Source: Pseudomonadales bacterium (lineage in GTDB: Bacteria; Pseudomonadota; Gammaproteobacteria; Pseudomonadales; Halieaceae). Taken from it: 64,000 nt of DNA. The stretch lies in NCBI GenBank assembly GCA_024234815.1, contig JACKNO010000004.1, forward strand, positions 248,001 to 312,000, read 5' to 3'. How positions within the stretch are numbered: the stretch's first letter is position 1; each line of letters opens with the position of its first letter. Positions 38,101 through 44,984 of the stretch are shown here, one piece after another. Below the pieces are notes generated by a model, which did no database searches, was not told the origin of the DNA, and was given only the letters and a program-made list of their open reading frames with translations. The position numbers were made by a program, and so were the translations under genes.

Positions 38101-38800
38101 TGATCCGAGTGGTTTTACGGCCCACATAAAAAACGTGCTCTGGGACGGAAACAGCGGTGGAGTTCTTAGAAGCCAATCTGGACAATCTGAATCACAGACA
38201 AATTACAATGTAGCTGGAGGGGTGCGGGTTACGGTTCCACCACCCTTTGTAGGGAACTCAGCAACTTACACATTTGCAAACAACTCTGGACATTCGGGTT
38301 CAAACATTCCGATTATTGGGGACTGGATTAGTTCATCTGGTAATCCGCGAGCAGAAACCAGCCCCGTAAGCGAAAAAGTGCTTACTACAGTGGAACCTGC
38401 TGGTGTGCAAAAAAGGAGGAGGAACTCAAAACTTTATGACAATGCTGTAGCAGCGGCAAAAGAAGTTGTAAAGATTGTCGATGGAGCAGTGCTGGATGAG
38501 ATCGTTCCCCTACCGATACCGCTGTCTCACGCTCCAGTGTTTGGACTAATGGTCGATGTAATAACTCACACGCCGCCGGACCAGATGCTTTCAAACTATG
38601 TTGGAGCTTGGAGTGCATTTGGTTTTGGTGCAGTCATCGGTACACCGGTGGGTGCGGCTTTGGGAATTGGTCTTGGCGCATCAGTATCATTCGGCTCACA
38701 GTACTTTTATCAAAATTTCATGGCACCAACCTGCTCCGGCGGTTCGCGCTGCTCAGTTGAGGATTTTGAGAAAAGGCAGAAGAATCACTTACAAGATTAG
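35135..38800 (+). CDS. RHS/YD-repeat polymorphic-toxin protein, 5'-truncated, glycine-rich C-terminal tip
   Basis: 1221 codons from TTG 35135 (the first ATG is at 35171). There is no signal peptide or delivery domain, and the protein begins in the middle of an RHS/SpvB-like region, so the 5' end is probably lost. Many YD repeats (YTYDRLGRMLTQDD, FTYDAAGNRTQVTN) lead to the RHS core: HLGSVTALTRETDGSVIERYSYDAWGQ, then IIHMNGRIYDPRLGRMLSPDP and YNNPLKYSDPSGF at about residue 985. The ~230-residue tip beyond this contains a hydrophobic GxxxG-rich stretch (GFGAVIGTPVGAALGIGLGAS) and ends with a Cys pair (CSGGSRC). A membrane-acting toxin is possible (inference). No PAAR or VgrG is nearby. Confidence 0.85.
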   Translation: MLWIEHYQVVTRMEQPDGIGGNASIEYSYQGLKRDLDGHGSLGFARITARNLQLGMTTITDYAQAFPYSSQPIRVEVRRSDTSQVLSITQTEYGLHGTEGNGAVFPYVSSRVTDTYDPNDERVLAKSTTTNQVDAYGNITESVEETIDNENGITFKKRTINTYTIDEVNWRIGQLTSTVVRPSLNGMLDPPLNRRTDFTYYPSTGFLEDTVQQPGQGAGIRLTKTLDYDAFGNVTTQTVSGPGLPTRVTTITYDLRGQFPLTLTNPLGHQMSRTWNSDFGTKKSETDANGQTTAWYYNVFGQQVMAVSPDGVWSSTVLWEETAGSHPTAVRYLDARAQGKPSVREFYDLLGRTVRTRTRGFDGSYINQDTEYDSKGRVYRVSEPYFDGDAIEWNTHTYDFMGRVTAIDAADPVKSVTSTYDGFSVAVTDAQNRTKYQTQNAVGQIITVIDEMGTRMNFTYDAAGNRTQVTNAVAAAEENSVSYTYDRLGRMLTQDDPDHGVYTYTYDALGQKLTEISPKMADANQSVSYQYDLLGRMINRTEPEGVTTWTYDNTSNGNLGIGQLHSEDSPGFSRTYSYAPGNHGRLTGTATIIDSITFNTGMTYNSLGQLATETYPGSVTSPGGFQVAYTYNALGYQERVQAPGGGTVYYQMLASDAAGHTTSEWLGDGSISSQVYEGASSRLIEQHTVNGGTDIQHFAYDYDDAGNMESRSDLRLGLSEAFSFDDLDRLTSGSVIGGTPATYGFDVVGNITEKSDVGNPYLYTSSAVHAVTEITAGGTTQTLNYDDNGNLNSGDDVPGIYWSTYNKPLWLAKGSVYYVFNYGPDRQRYRKFHGDDTTYYIGNGFERTNSPTGMSFRHIVRANGRAIMLRKDSTGGTASHQYIHRDHLGSVTALTRETDGSVIERYSYDAWGQRRSADTWLPATITAYEQRGYTGHEHLDDIGIIHMNGRIYDPRLGRMLSPDPVTQAPENGQNYNRYTYAYNNPLKYSDPSGFTAHIKNVLWDGNSGGVLRSQSGQSESQTNYNVAGGVRVTVPPPFVGNSATYTFANNSGHSGSNIPIIGDWISSSGNPRAETSPVSEKVLTTVEPAGVQKRRRNSKLYDNAVAAAKEVVKIVDGAVLDEIVPLPIPLSHAPVFGLMVDVITHTPPDQMLSNYVGAWSAFGFGAVIGTPVGAALGIGLGASVSFGSQYFYQNFMAPTCSGGSRCSVEDFEKRQKNHLQD

Positions 38801-38811
38801 GGGGCCAGTCT

Positions 38812-39084
38812 ATGAATCATTCCAAATGTCCATCTTGCCAATATGAATTTTCTCCTAAGAGTAAGTTCATGACGGTGGGATTTCGCTCAGGTCCTTGTCC
38901 GAACTGCGCTGTAAAGCTATCACTTTCTAAGACTGGGTGTGGCCTAATGGCGTTACTTGGATATTTGGGATACAGGGTCATGGTGGCGTTCGGTGTAACA
39001 TGGACCTCCGCCACACTCATAGCCATGGGCGTTGGCTTTATTTTATGCTTGGCAATAGTTCCGCTCGAGGCTGCAGAGGACTGA
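38812..39084 (+). CDS. Small zinc-ribbon two-helix membrane protein (candidate immunity)
   Basis: 90-aa protein starting 11 nt after the RHS stop. CPSCQYEF...CPNC near the N-terminus forms a zinc-ribbon-like CxxC pair, followed by two hydrophobic helices (LMALLGYLGYRVMVAFGV; ATLIAMGVGFILCLAIV). I know no named family for it. Position directly behind an RHS tip is where immunity genes sit, and a membrane protein would suit a membrane-acting toxin; this is inference. Codon usage and AT content match the tip rather than the RHS core. Confidence 0.6.
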   Translation: MNHSKCPSCQYEFSPKSKFMTVGFRSGPCPNCAVKLSLSKTGCGLMALLGYLGYRVMVAFGVTWTSATLIAMGVGFILCLAIVPLEAAED

Positions 39085-39126
39085 CTAAGGCTGAACTGGG
39101 AGTGTAAAAAATAGAAGGGGTTATGG

Positions 39127-39303
39127 TTGTACTTTTTTATTATGATCATTTCGTTTGCGGTAGCACGGATAGCGTTTGAATACATCCCCACTGAATATGT
39201 GGATGTGAGAAAGGTAATTGTGCTCCTCTGTTTTGCTGCAAGCGCAGTGTCTATGATTAAGTTTCACTCAGTGATGAAGCGGAAAAGATCAGGGGGTTCG
39301 TAA
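39127..39303 (+). CDS. Small hydrophobic ORF (hypothetical, candidate second immunity gene)
   Basis: 58 codons from TTG 39127 (GAAGGGG 6 nt upstream) or 53 codons from ATG 39142. The product has two hydrophobic segments (YFFIMIISFAVARIAF; VIVLLCFAASAVSMI) and a basic tail KRKRSGGS. It runs up to the RHS remnant, and its stop codon TAA is the first triplet of the remnant's inverted-repeat boundary, so its 3' end may be altered. Not recognised as a family. Could be real or chance. Confidence 0.4.
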   Translation: MYFFIMIISFAVARIAFEYIPTEYVDVRKVIVLLCFAASAVSMIKFHSVMKRKRSGGS

Positions 39304-39458
39304 ACCCGCCCATACACATGAATGGGCGAATTTATGATCCAAGGTTGGGGCGGATGCTGTCACCGGACCCGGTGACCCAGGCGCCGGAGAATGGGCAGAA
39401 CTATAACCGGTATTCCTACGCATACAATAATCCGCTGAAGTATACGGACCCGAGAAAC
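39301..39458 (+). pseudogene. Orphan RHS core cassette 2, cut by a mobile element
   Basis: Reads HMNGRIYDPRLGRMLSPDP ... YNRYSYAYNNPLKYTDP, near-identical in protein to the end of the RHS core of the large upstream gene, but with different codons. It starts exactly at the HMNG codons and is broken at the DP-R junction where the partial transposase element begins (39459). Just upstream is a short inverted copy (TAAACCCGCCCAT), giving a head-to-head hairpin. No toxin tip survives. Confidence 0.85.
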
Positions 39459-39680
39459 GAAATACAGGACACCCACCGGTCATCAATCAAAATCGCCCTT
39501 CCACTTGATCGCCGTCACACCTGCCGCTAGGTTTACAGAGTCGACCCATTTCCAACAGGAGGTCAGGGATGACCATTCCCCGCCTTTCCCAGATTTCGCT
39601 AGATGATACCCCCTATTACCACTGCATCGCCCGCTGTGTTCGTCGCGCCTTTTTGTGCGGCGAAGACCATTACTCCGGAA
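39459..39680 (+). mobile_element. Partial copy C of the RAYT-like element (5' end only)
   Basis: Begins with the 19-bp terminal repeat GAAATACAGGACACCCACC and has the same 110-bp leader as the full copies. It encodes the first 37 residues of the transposase (ATG 39569, MTIPRLSQISLDDTPYYHC...). It is then cut by the left terminus of copy A at 39681. So copy A inserted into, or recombined with, an older copy of the same element. Confidence 0.9.
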
Positions 39681-41107
39681 GAAATACAGGACACCCACCG
39701 ATTTGGAGTTTCGACAATCTGCTCTGGATACCACATTGTCGGAAGACAAGGTGATGCAGACATATCAGAAGCAAGAAGCAGTTTGAACAAAGGAGTGAAC
39801 GGACAGCTTCAATCCCGGGGTGGCATGTGGGAAATGCGTACTTGGGTAACAAGCCACCAAGACTGTAAATTTCCCCAATTAACTTGGATACCGAATATTA
39901 GTGGTGAGCTGGCAACCGGTTACCTTTCCAGTAAGGGGGACTATTGACCATATGGACGGGTATATTCCGGACAGCAGTCATCCGGTCTCGAAAATGCGCC
40001 CCAATCTGCGGGCTCCGCTCAGCCAGTGCCGCCCGGAGGCCACCGCATAGCGGCGCAGGTTGGTTACCGCGCCGATGGCTTGTAACGAAGCGCCCTGGAT
40101 ATCCAGCGCCAGTTCAAACCACTGATCATCACTCAGGCCCAGCTGGTTGAGGGCAGGTCTGGCGCTTGCGGGAATGCTGCCGCGTTTATCTGAGCGCACA
40201 CAACGACCGGTGGCTTCGACCAGGGCGATATAATCCAATAATCCGAAAGGAATGTTCTGCGGTGAGGCATCGCTTCGCTCACCCTCCGAGAAAGAGGCCA
40301 GCGGACGATCTATCCCGGGACGCTCTTTATCTGAGGTGATCGAACCCGGCTGTGCTGAGGCCAGTGTTTCCAGCCGCTCATGTACCGACGTGAACAGAGA
40401 GTCTTGCAGCCTCGAGGCGATTCCGGCCCTGATGGGATTGAGGTCAACATAGGCCATACAGGAGAGCAGTGCTGCATTATCCAGCAATGCCTGGGATTTG
40501 AAGCGTCCCTCCCAGAATCGTCCCGTGCAGCCGTCCTCTGCATTGGCCCGGCGGGCGATCGATTCATTCAGGCAGCGCATAAACCAACTGACGTCAAACA
40601 GTCGAGTACGCCAGACGGCGGCAATATCATTGACTGTGGCGCTTTCTGGGGGGGAAAGTGCCTCCCCTGCGAGCCGTCGTTGCACCAGCAGCGGGCCGCG
40701 GAATAAGCGGGTCCAGCGCATGAGGACCTCGTCATCAGACCACTGACGGACTCGGTGGCGGTCCACCCGTAGCACGACGTGATAGTGGTTACTCATAATA
40801 GCGTAGGCACAGATATCAATGCCGAAGATCGAAGCCTGCCGTTTAAGTTGTTCCACCAGCCAGCTGCGGCGGTGGTTAAAATCCTTCCCGGAGTAATGAT
40901 CTTCGCCGCACAAAAAGGCGCGACGAACACAGCGGGCGATGCGGTGGTAATAGGGGGTATCATCTAGCGAAATCTGGGAAAGGCGGGGAATGGTCATCCC
41001 TGACCTCCTGTTGGAAATGGGTCGACTCTGTAAACCTAGCGGCAGGTGTGACGGCGATCAAGTGGAAGGGCGATTTTGATTAATGACCGGTGGGTGTCCT
41101 GTATTTC
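39681..41107 (-). mobile_element. Full copy A of a 1.42-kb RAYT-like element with 19-bp inverted termini
   Basis: 1427 bp bounded by GAAATACAGGACACCCACC (39681-39699) and its exact inverse (41089-41107). It contains one transposase gene on the minus strand, a 110-bp leader and about 300 bp after the stop. Apart from a 7-bp tandem duplication (CAAGAAG type, near 39770) and a few substitutions it is the inverse of copy B. No target duplication is evident. Confidence 0.85.
39978..40997 (-). CDS. Y1/HUH transposase, RAYT-like (copy A)
   Basis: 339-aa tyrosine transposase of the IS200-like/REP-associated group. The HUH metal site is in SNHYHVVLRVD (H-Y-H), preceded by CAYAIM. The tyrosine-bearing helix is in CMAYVDLNPIRAGI, a family signature, after GRFWEGRFKSQALL. 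An unusually long C-terminal part (about 130 residues ending LSGARRLGRIF) contains a DNA-binding-like helical region. It differs from copy B at about three residues (L6H, R19C and A/V in KRQASIF). A ribosome site AGGAGG lies about 10 nt before the ATG. It appears intact. Confidence 0.92.
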   Translation of the reverse strand: MTIPRLSQISLDDTPYYHRIARCVRRAFLCGEDHYSGKDFNHRRSWLVEQLKRQASIFGIDICAYAIMSNHYHVVLRVDRHRVRQWSDDEVLMRWTRLFRGPLLVQRRLAGEALSPPESATVNDIAAVWRTRLFDVSWFMRCLNESIARRANAEDGCTGRFWEGRFKSQALLDNAALLSCMAYVDLNPIRAGIASRLQDSLFTSVHERLETLASAQPGSITSDKERPGIDRPLASFSEGERSDASPQNIPFGLLDYIALVEATGRCVRSDKRGSIPASARPALNQLGLSDDQWFELALDIQGASLQAIGAVTNLRRYAVASGRHWLSGARRLGRIFETG

Positions 41108-41187
41108 CGGGACTATGTCATACAGCTTCACACTGGTATGAGTTGAAGGATATACTGGGATCGCTGAACAAGAATGAGGTTGGAGTC

Positions 41188-41412
41188 ATGATGTCATACC
41201 AGAATTACATCGAAATCTCTCCAGGGAAACGGGGTGGTAAACCCTGCCTGAAAGGAATGCGAATATCAGTCTCTGACGTGCTGGGCTGGTTAGCCAGCGG
41301 CATGAGCGAGGCCGATGTTATGGAAGACTTTCCCGAGGTCACTTCCGAGCATATCAGAGCCTGCCTAGCCTACGCTGCTGACCGGGAGCATCACCAGCTC
41401 TCTGTGGCATGA
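41188..41412 (+). CDS. DUF433 antitoxin
   Basis: 74-aa DUF433 protein: YIEISPGKRGGKPCLKGMRISVSDVLGWLASGMSEADVMEDFPEVTSEHIRACLAYAADRE is the complete family pattern (winged-helix DNA binding). GGAG precedes the ATG at 41188 (a second ATG follows at 41191). It overlaps the next gene by 4 nt (ATGA). DUF433/DUF5615 pairs are proposed type II toxin-antitoxin modules. The pair is placed between inverted copies A and B of the transposase element. Confidence 0.9.
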   Translation: MMSYQNYIEISPGKRGGKPCLKGMRISVSDVLGWLASGMSEADVMEDFPEVTSEHIRACLAYAADREHHQLSVA

Positions 41413-41741
41413 AACTGCTGCTCGACCAGAATGTTTCCCACCGTCTGGTCGCCCCTCTAAGAACAGTCTACCCCGATACCGAGCAGGTCGCTTTGCTGGG
41501 ATTGGGTGAGGCAAGCGACAACCAAATCTGGGAACTAGCTCGATCTCAGCAATACGTCATCGTTACCCACGATGCAGACTTCGAAGCCATGAGCATCCTG
41601 GAAGGTGGTCCGCCCCTTATTATTTGGTTGCGCTGTGGAAACCAGCCTAGTCGAGCTATCCTTGACCGATTGCTTTTACATCGAGACATAATTCACAGCG
41701 CGGAAAAAGACCCGAATATCTGGTGTCTTGAAATCTACTAA
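41409..41741 (+). CDS. DUF5615 PIN-like toxin
   Basis: 110-aa PIN-like protein: MKLLLDQNVSHRLVAPL at the start, DNQIWELARSQQYVIVTHDADF in the middle and LIIWLRCGNQPS near the end. Acidic residues D6, and those in THDADF, are the expected nuclease centre. Translationally coupled to the DUF433 antitoxin. The likely role is RNA cleavage restrained by the antitoxin (family inference). It looks intact. Confidence 0.9.
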   Translation: MKLLLDQNVSHRLVAPLRTVYPDTEQVALLGLGEASDNQIWELARSQQYVIVTHDADFEAMSILEGGPPLIIWLRCGNQPSRAILDRLLLHRDIIHSAEKDPNIWCLEIY

Positions 41742-41801
41742 GCTCGAAATCCCTTGTTTTTAGCGATCGAGGCGCCCCCTAAAGTCATGAATGCGTTCAT
41801 C

Positions 41802-41862
41802 CACATGAATGATCCAACCATTCTCAATTGTTGTGACAGTCATCTCTTGAGCGCCAGCACGT
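41802..41862. repeat. 61-bp direct repeat, copy 1
   Basis: Starts CACATGAATGATCCAACC and ends GCGCCAGCACGT; identical by eye to 45832-45892. It ends 4 bp before the left terminus of element B. The pair brackets about 4 kb that contains element B, the tandem duplication, the IS256 remnant, RHS tip 3 and higBA. Confidence 0.9.
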
Positions 41863-41866
41863 AAAA

Positions 41867-43286
41867 GAAATACAGGACACCCACCGGTCATCAATCAAAA
41901 TCGCCCTTCCACTTGATCGCCGTCACACCTGCCGCTAGGTTTACAGAGTCGACCCATTTCCAACAGGAGGTCAGGGATGACCATTCCCCGCCATTCCCAG
42001 ATTTCGCTAGATGATACCCCCTATTACCACTGCATCGCCCGCTGTGTTCGTCGCGCCTTTTTGTGCGGCGAAGACCATTACTCCGGGAAGGATTTTAACC
42101 ACCGCCGCAGCTGGCTGGTGGAACAACTTAAACGGCAGGTTTCGATCTTCGGCATTGATATCTGTGCCTACGCTATTATGAGTAACCACTATCACGTCGT
42201 ACTACGGGTGGACCGCCACCGAGTCCGTCAGTGGTCTGATGACGAGGTCCTCATGCGCTGGACCCGCTTATTCCGCGGCCCGCTGCTGGTGCAACGACGG
42301 CTCGCAGGGGAGGCACTTTCCCCCCCAGAAAGCGCCACAGTCAATGATATTGCCGCCGTCTGGCGTACTCGACTGTTTGACGTCAGTTGGTTTATGCGCT
42401 GCCTGAATGAATCGATCGCCCGCCGGGCCAATGCAGAGGACGGCTGCACGGGACGATTCTGGGAGGGACGCTTCAAATCCCAGGCATTGCTGGATAATGC
42501 AGCACTGCTCTCCTGTATGGCCTATGTTGACCTCAATCCCATCAGGGCCGGAATCGCCTCGAGGCTGCAAGACTCTCTGTTCACGTCGGTACATGAGCGG
42601 CTGGAAACACTGGCCTCAGCACAGCCGGGTTCGATCACCTCAGATAAAGAGCGTCCCGGGATAGATCGTCCGCTGGCCTCTTTCTCGGAGGGTGAGCGAA
42701 GCGATGCCTCACCGCAGAACATTCCTTTCGGATTATTGGATTATATCGCCCTGGTCGAAGCCACCGGTCGTTGTGTGCGCTCAGATAAACGCGGCAGCAT
42801 TCCCGCAAGCGCCAGACCTGCCCTCAACCAGCTGGGCCTGAGTGATGATCAGTGGTTTGAACTGGCGCTGGATATCCAGGGCGCTTCGTTACAAGCCATC
42901 GGCGCGGTAACCAACCTGCGCCGCTATGCGGTGGCCTCCGGGCGGCACTGGCTGAGCGGAGCCCGCAGATTGGGGCGCATTTTCGAGACCGGATGACTGC
43001 TGTCCGGAATATACCCGTCCATATGGTCAATAGTCCCCCTTACTGGAAAGGTAACCGGTTGCCAGCTCACCACTAATATTCGGTATCCAAGTTAATTGGG
43101 GAAATTTACAGTCTTGGTGGCTTGTTACCCAAGTACGCATTTCCCACATGCCACCCCGGGATTGAAGCTGTCCGTTCACTCCTTTGTTCAAACTGCTTCT
43201 GATATGTCTGCGTCACATTGTCTTCCGACAATGTGGTATCCAGAGCAGATTGTCGAAACTCCAAATCGGTGGGTGTCCTGTATTTC
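41867..43286 (+). mobile_element. Full copy B of the 1.42-kb RAYT-like element
   Basis: 1420 bp bounded by GAAATACAGGACACCCACC (41867-41885) and its exact inverse (43268-43286). Opposite orientation to copy A, so the two form a 1.4-kb inverted repeat around a ~760-bp centre carrying the DUF433/DUF5615 pair. After the transposase stop, about 290 bp lead to the right end and contain no gene on the same strand. Confidence 0.85.
41977..42996 (+). CDS. Y1/HUH transposase, RAYT-like (copy B)
   Basis: 339-aa transposase, about 99% identical to copy A, with the same HUH (SNHYHVVL) and MAYVDLNPIRAG signatures, the same AGGAGG ribosome site and the same 110-bp leader from the element end. The high identity implies recent duplication or gene conversion. 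The last 36 codons are duplicated downstream in the tandem repeat. Confidence 0.92.
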   Translation: MTIPRHSQISLDDTPYYHCIARCVRRAFLCGEDHYSGKDFNHRRSWLVEQLKRQVSIFGIDICAYAIMSNHYHVVLRVDRHRVRQWSDDEVLMRWTRLFRGPLLVQRRLAGEALSPPESATVNDIAAVWRTRLFDVSWFMRCLNESIARRANAEDGCTGRFWEGRFKSQALLDNAALLSCMAYVDLNPIRAGIASRLQDSLFTSVHERLETLASAQPGSITSDKERPGIDRPLASFSEGERSDASPQNIPFGLLDYIALVEATGRCVRSDKRGSIPASARPALNQLGLSDDQWFELALDIQGASLQAIGAVTNLRRYAVASGRHWLSGARRLGRIFETG

Positions 43287-43690
43287 TCGGTTACAAGCCA
43301 TCGGCGCGGTAACCAACCTGCGCCGCTATGCGGTGGCCTCCGGGCGGCACTGGCTGAGCGGAGCCCGCAGATTGGGGCGCATTTTCGAGACCGGATGACT
43401 GCTGTCCGGAATATACCCGTCCATATGGTCAATAGTCCCCCTTACTGGAAAGGTAACCGGTTGCCAGCTCACCACTAATATTCGGTATCCAAGTTAATTG
43501 GGGAAATTTACAGTCTTGGTGGCTTGTTACCCAAGTACGCATTTCCCACATGCCACCCCGGGATTGAAGCTGTCCGTTCACTCCTTTGTTCAAACTGCTT
43601 CTGATATGTCTGCGTCACATTGTCTTCCGACAATGTGGTATCCAGAGCAGATTGTCGAAACTCCAAATCGGTGGGTGTCCTGTATTTCTC
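42889..43690. repeat. 400-bp tandem duplication of the element's 3' end
   Basis: 42889-43288 is repeated at 43291-43690 (offset 402, identical at every point I compared), separated by GG. Each unit spans the last 36 codons of the transposase, the 3' non-coding part and the 19-bp terminus plus TC. The second copy therefore gives a spare element end (43670-43688) next to the IS256 remnant. Confidence 0.93.
43291..43398 (+). pseudogene. Transposase C-terminal fragment (36 codons) in tandem unit 2
   Basis: Reads LQAIGAVTNLRRYAVASGRHW...RIFETG and then the stop, identical to the end of copy B. It has no start or catalytic residues and exists only as part of the 400-bp duplication. Confidence 0.9.
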
Positions 43691-44491
43691 CTTCTGGTTT
43701 TTTGAAGCCACGTACTTCAGAGAGTTGCGGACCTGGTGGACTATGCAGAGTTGCACCTCTGTCTTCGGGTAGATCGTAGAGATGGCATCGGGGAATCCAG
43801 TCAAGCCATCGACGCTGGCAATCAAGATATCTTCGACGCCACGGTTTTTGAGGTCGGTCAGGACAGAGAGCCAGAAGTTGGCACCCTCGCTCTCGGACAG
43901 GTAGAGACCGAGAATCTCCTTTTTGCCCTCCAGGTTAACGGCAAGTACCGTGTACACTGCCTTGCTTTTGTACCGCCCGTTGTCCTTAACCTTGTAGTGG
44001 ATGGCGTCGAGCCAGACGAAGGGATACAAGCTCTCCAGAGGGCGCTGCTGCCACTCCCGGACCTCGGCTATGATCTTGTCTGTAATGGCGCTCAGCGTGG
44101 CTGTAGAGACCTTTATGCCATAAAGATCCTCGACCTGAGAGGCAATGTCGCGATAGCTCATCCCCAGGCCATACATGGACAGAATCTTGGCCTCAATTTC
44201 GTCGCCGACAGAGGTCTGGTGCTTCTTGACCAGCTGAGGCTCAAAGGTGCCGGCTCGATCGCGGGGAGTATCCAGTTCAAAGGGGCCGGCAGTGCTCTTG
44301 ACCGTCTTGCTGGTTTTACCGTTTTTGCGGTTGGGGACCACGTCCTCTGCCAGATGGGAATCCAGCTCCCCCTCCAGTGCTGCCTCGGTGAGTTTTTTGA
44401 TCAGCGGGGTCAGGACGCCGTCCTTCCCGGTGATTGCTTTGCCTGATTGCAGGGCCTTCAGGGCTTTGTCAAAATCGAACTCTTCGCTCAT
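43508..44491 (-). pseudogene. IS256-family transposase, truncated and fused in frame to RAYT-element sequence
   Basis: 327 codons. Residues 1 to about 267 are an IS256-family transposase: VGDEIEAKILSMYGLGMSYRDI, FVWLDAIHYKVKDNG with the first DDE aspartate, LIASVDGLTGFPDAI with the second, and LCIVHQVRNSLKYVASKNQK. The third acidic residue and the C-terminal ~130 residues of the family are missing. The frame instead runs through the 19-bp terminus of the RAYT-like element (EKYRTPTDLEF...) for 60 codons to a chance stop. Not expected to be active. Confidence 0.88.
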
Positions 44492-44547
44492 GGGTCAATC
44501 CTCTCATATTGAGATTAGTGGATTGACACAGAATTTCTAACACTCCC
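43691..44547 (-). mobile_element. IS256-family insertion sequence remnant
   Basis: The intact outer end is at about 44546: the sequence before the transposase start reads on the minus strand GGGAGTGTTAGAAATTCTGTG, the type of terminus seen in this family. The other end is missing, replaced by tandem unit 2 of the RAYT-like element at 43690. The IS end abuts the stop codon of RHS tip 3 and probably truncated it. Confidence 0.75.
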
Positions 44548-44984
44548 TAGGAAACCGTTTCAAGCGAGCTTAACCATTTTAGGTAATCGGTGACTGCATC
44601 ATTTTCGTTTATTTCGTCCGCACCGGTCGGTGGGGTGTTCGCCACAGGCTGACCCGCGTTTTCCACTCGATCTGCCGCAGCGGGTTGTGGTGAATTGCCA
44701 CCGTTTCCTGCGAACGCTAGTGCGGCCTGGTTGCCTACAATACCTGACGGAGGTGCTGGTGCCGTTACATTAATATGTTCCATGGGACCGGGTCCGTACA
44801 CGCCGTTTCCATCCACGAGTACATTCTTTTTCTCGGTTTCAAATCCACTCGGATCCGTGTACTTCAGCGGATTGTTGTAGGCGTAGGAAAAACGGTTGTA
44901 GTTCTGTCCATTCTCCGGTGCCTGCGTGACCTGGTCCGGGGAGAGCATGCGTCCCAGCTTAGGATCATAAACCCGCCCATTCAT
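44547..44984 (-). pseudogene. Orphan RHS core plus tip, cassette 3
   Basis: 145 codons starting MNGRVYDPKLGRMLSPDQVTQ, then YNNPLKYTDPSGF and a tip (KKNVLVDGNGVYGPGP, VTAPAPPSGIVGNQAALAFAGNGGNS) that parallels the linker after the core in the large RHS gene (KNVLWDGN; VTVPPPFVGNS; FANNSGHSGSN) and then diverges. It ends at the IS256 border, so its toxin part may be lost. It starts at the same HMNG point as cassette 2. A short inverted fragment of the core (MKGRVYDS on the plus strand, 44988-45016) lies head to head with it. Confidence 0.82.

Noticed and set aside
35135..38800. T6SS-delivered Rhs effector
   Set aside because: No PAAR, VgrG or EagR-like gene nearby, and the N-terminus is missing, so the delivery route cannot be assigned.
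43106..43432. 108-codon minus-strand frame in tandem unit 1 as a transposase piece
   Set aside because: It is non-coding element sequence read through the duplicated terminus; it looks like the IS256 frame tail only because that tail is itself element sequence.
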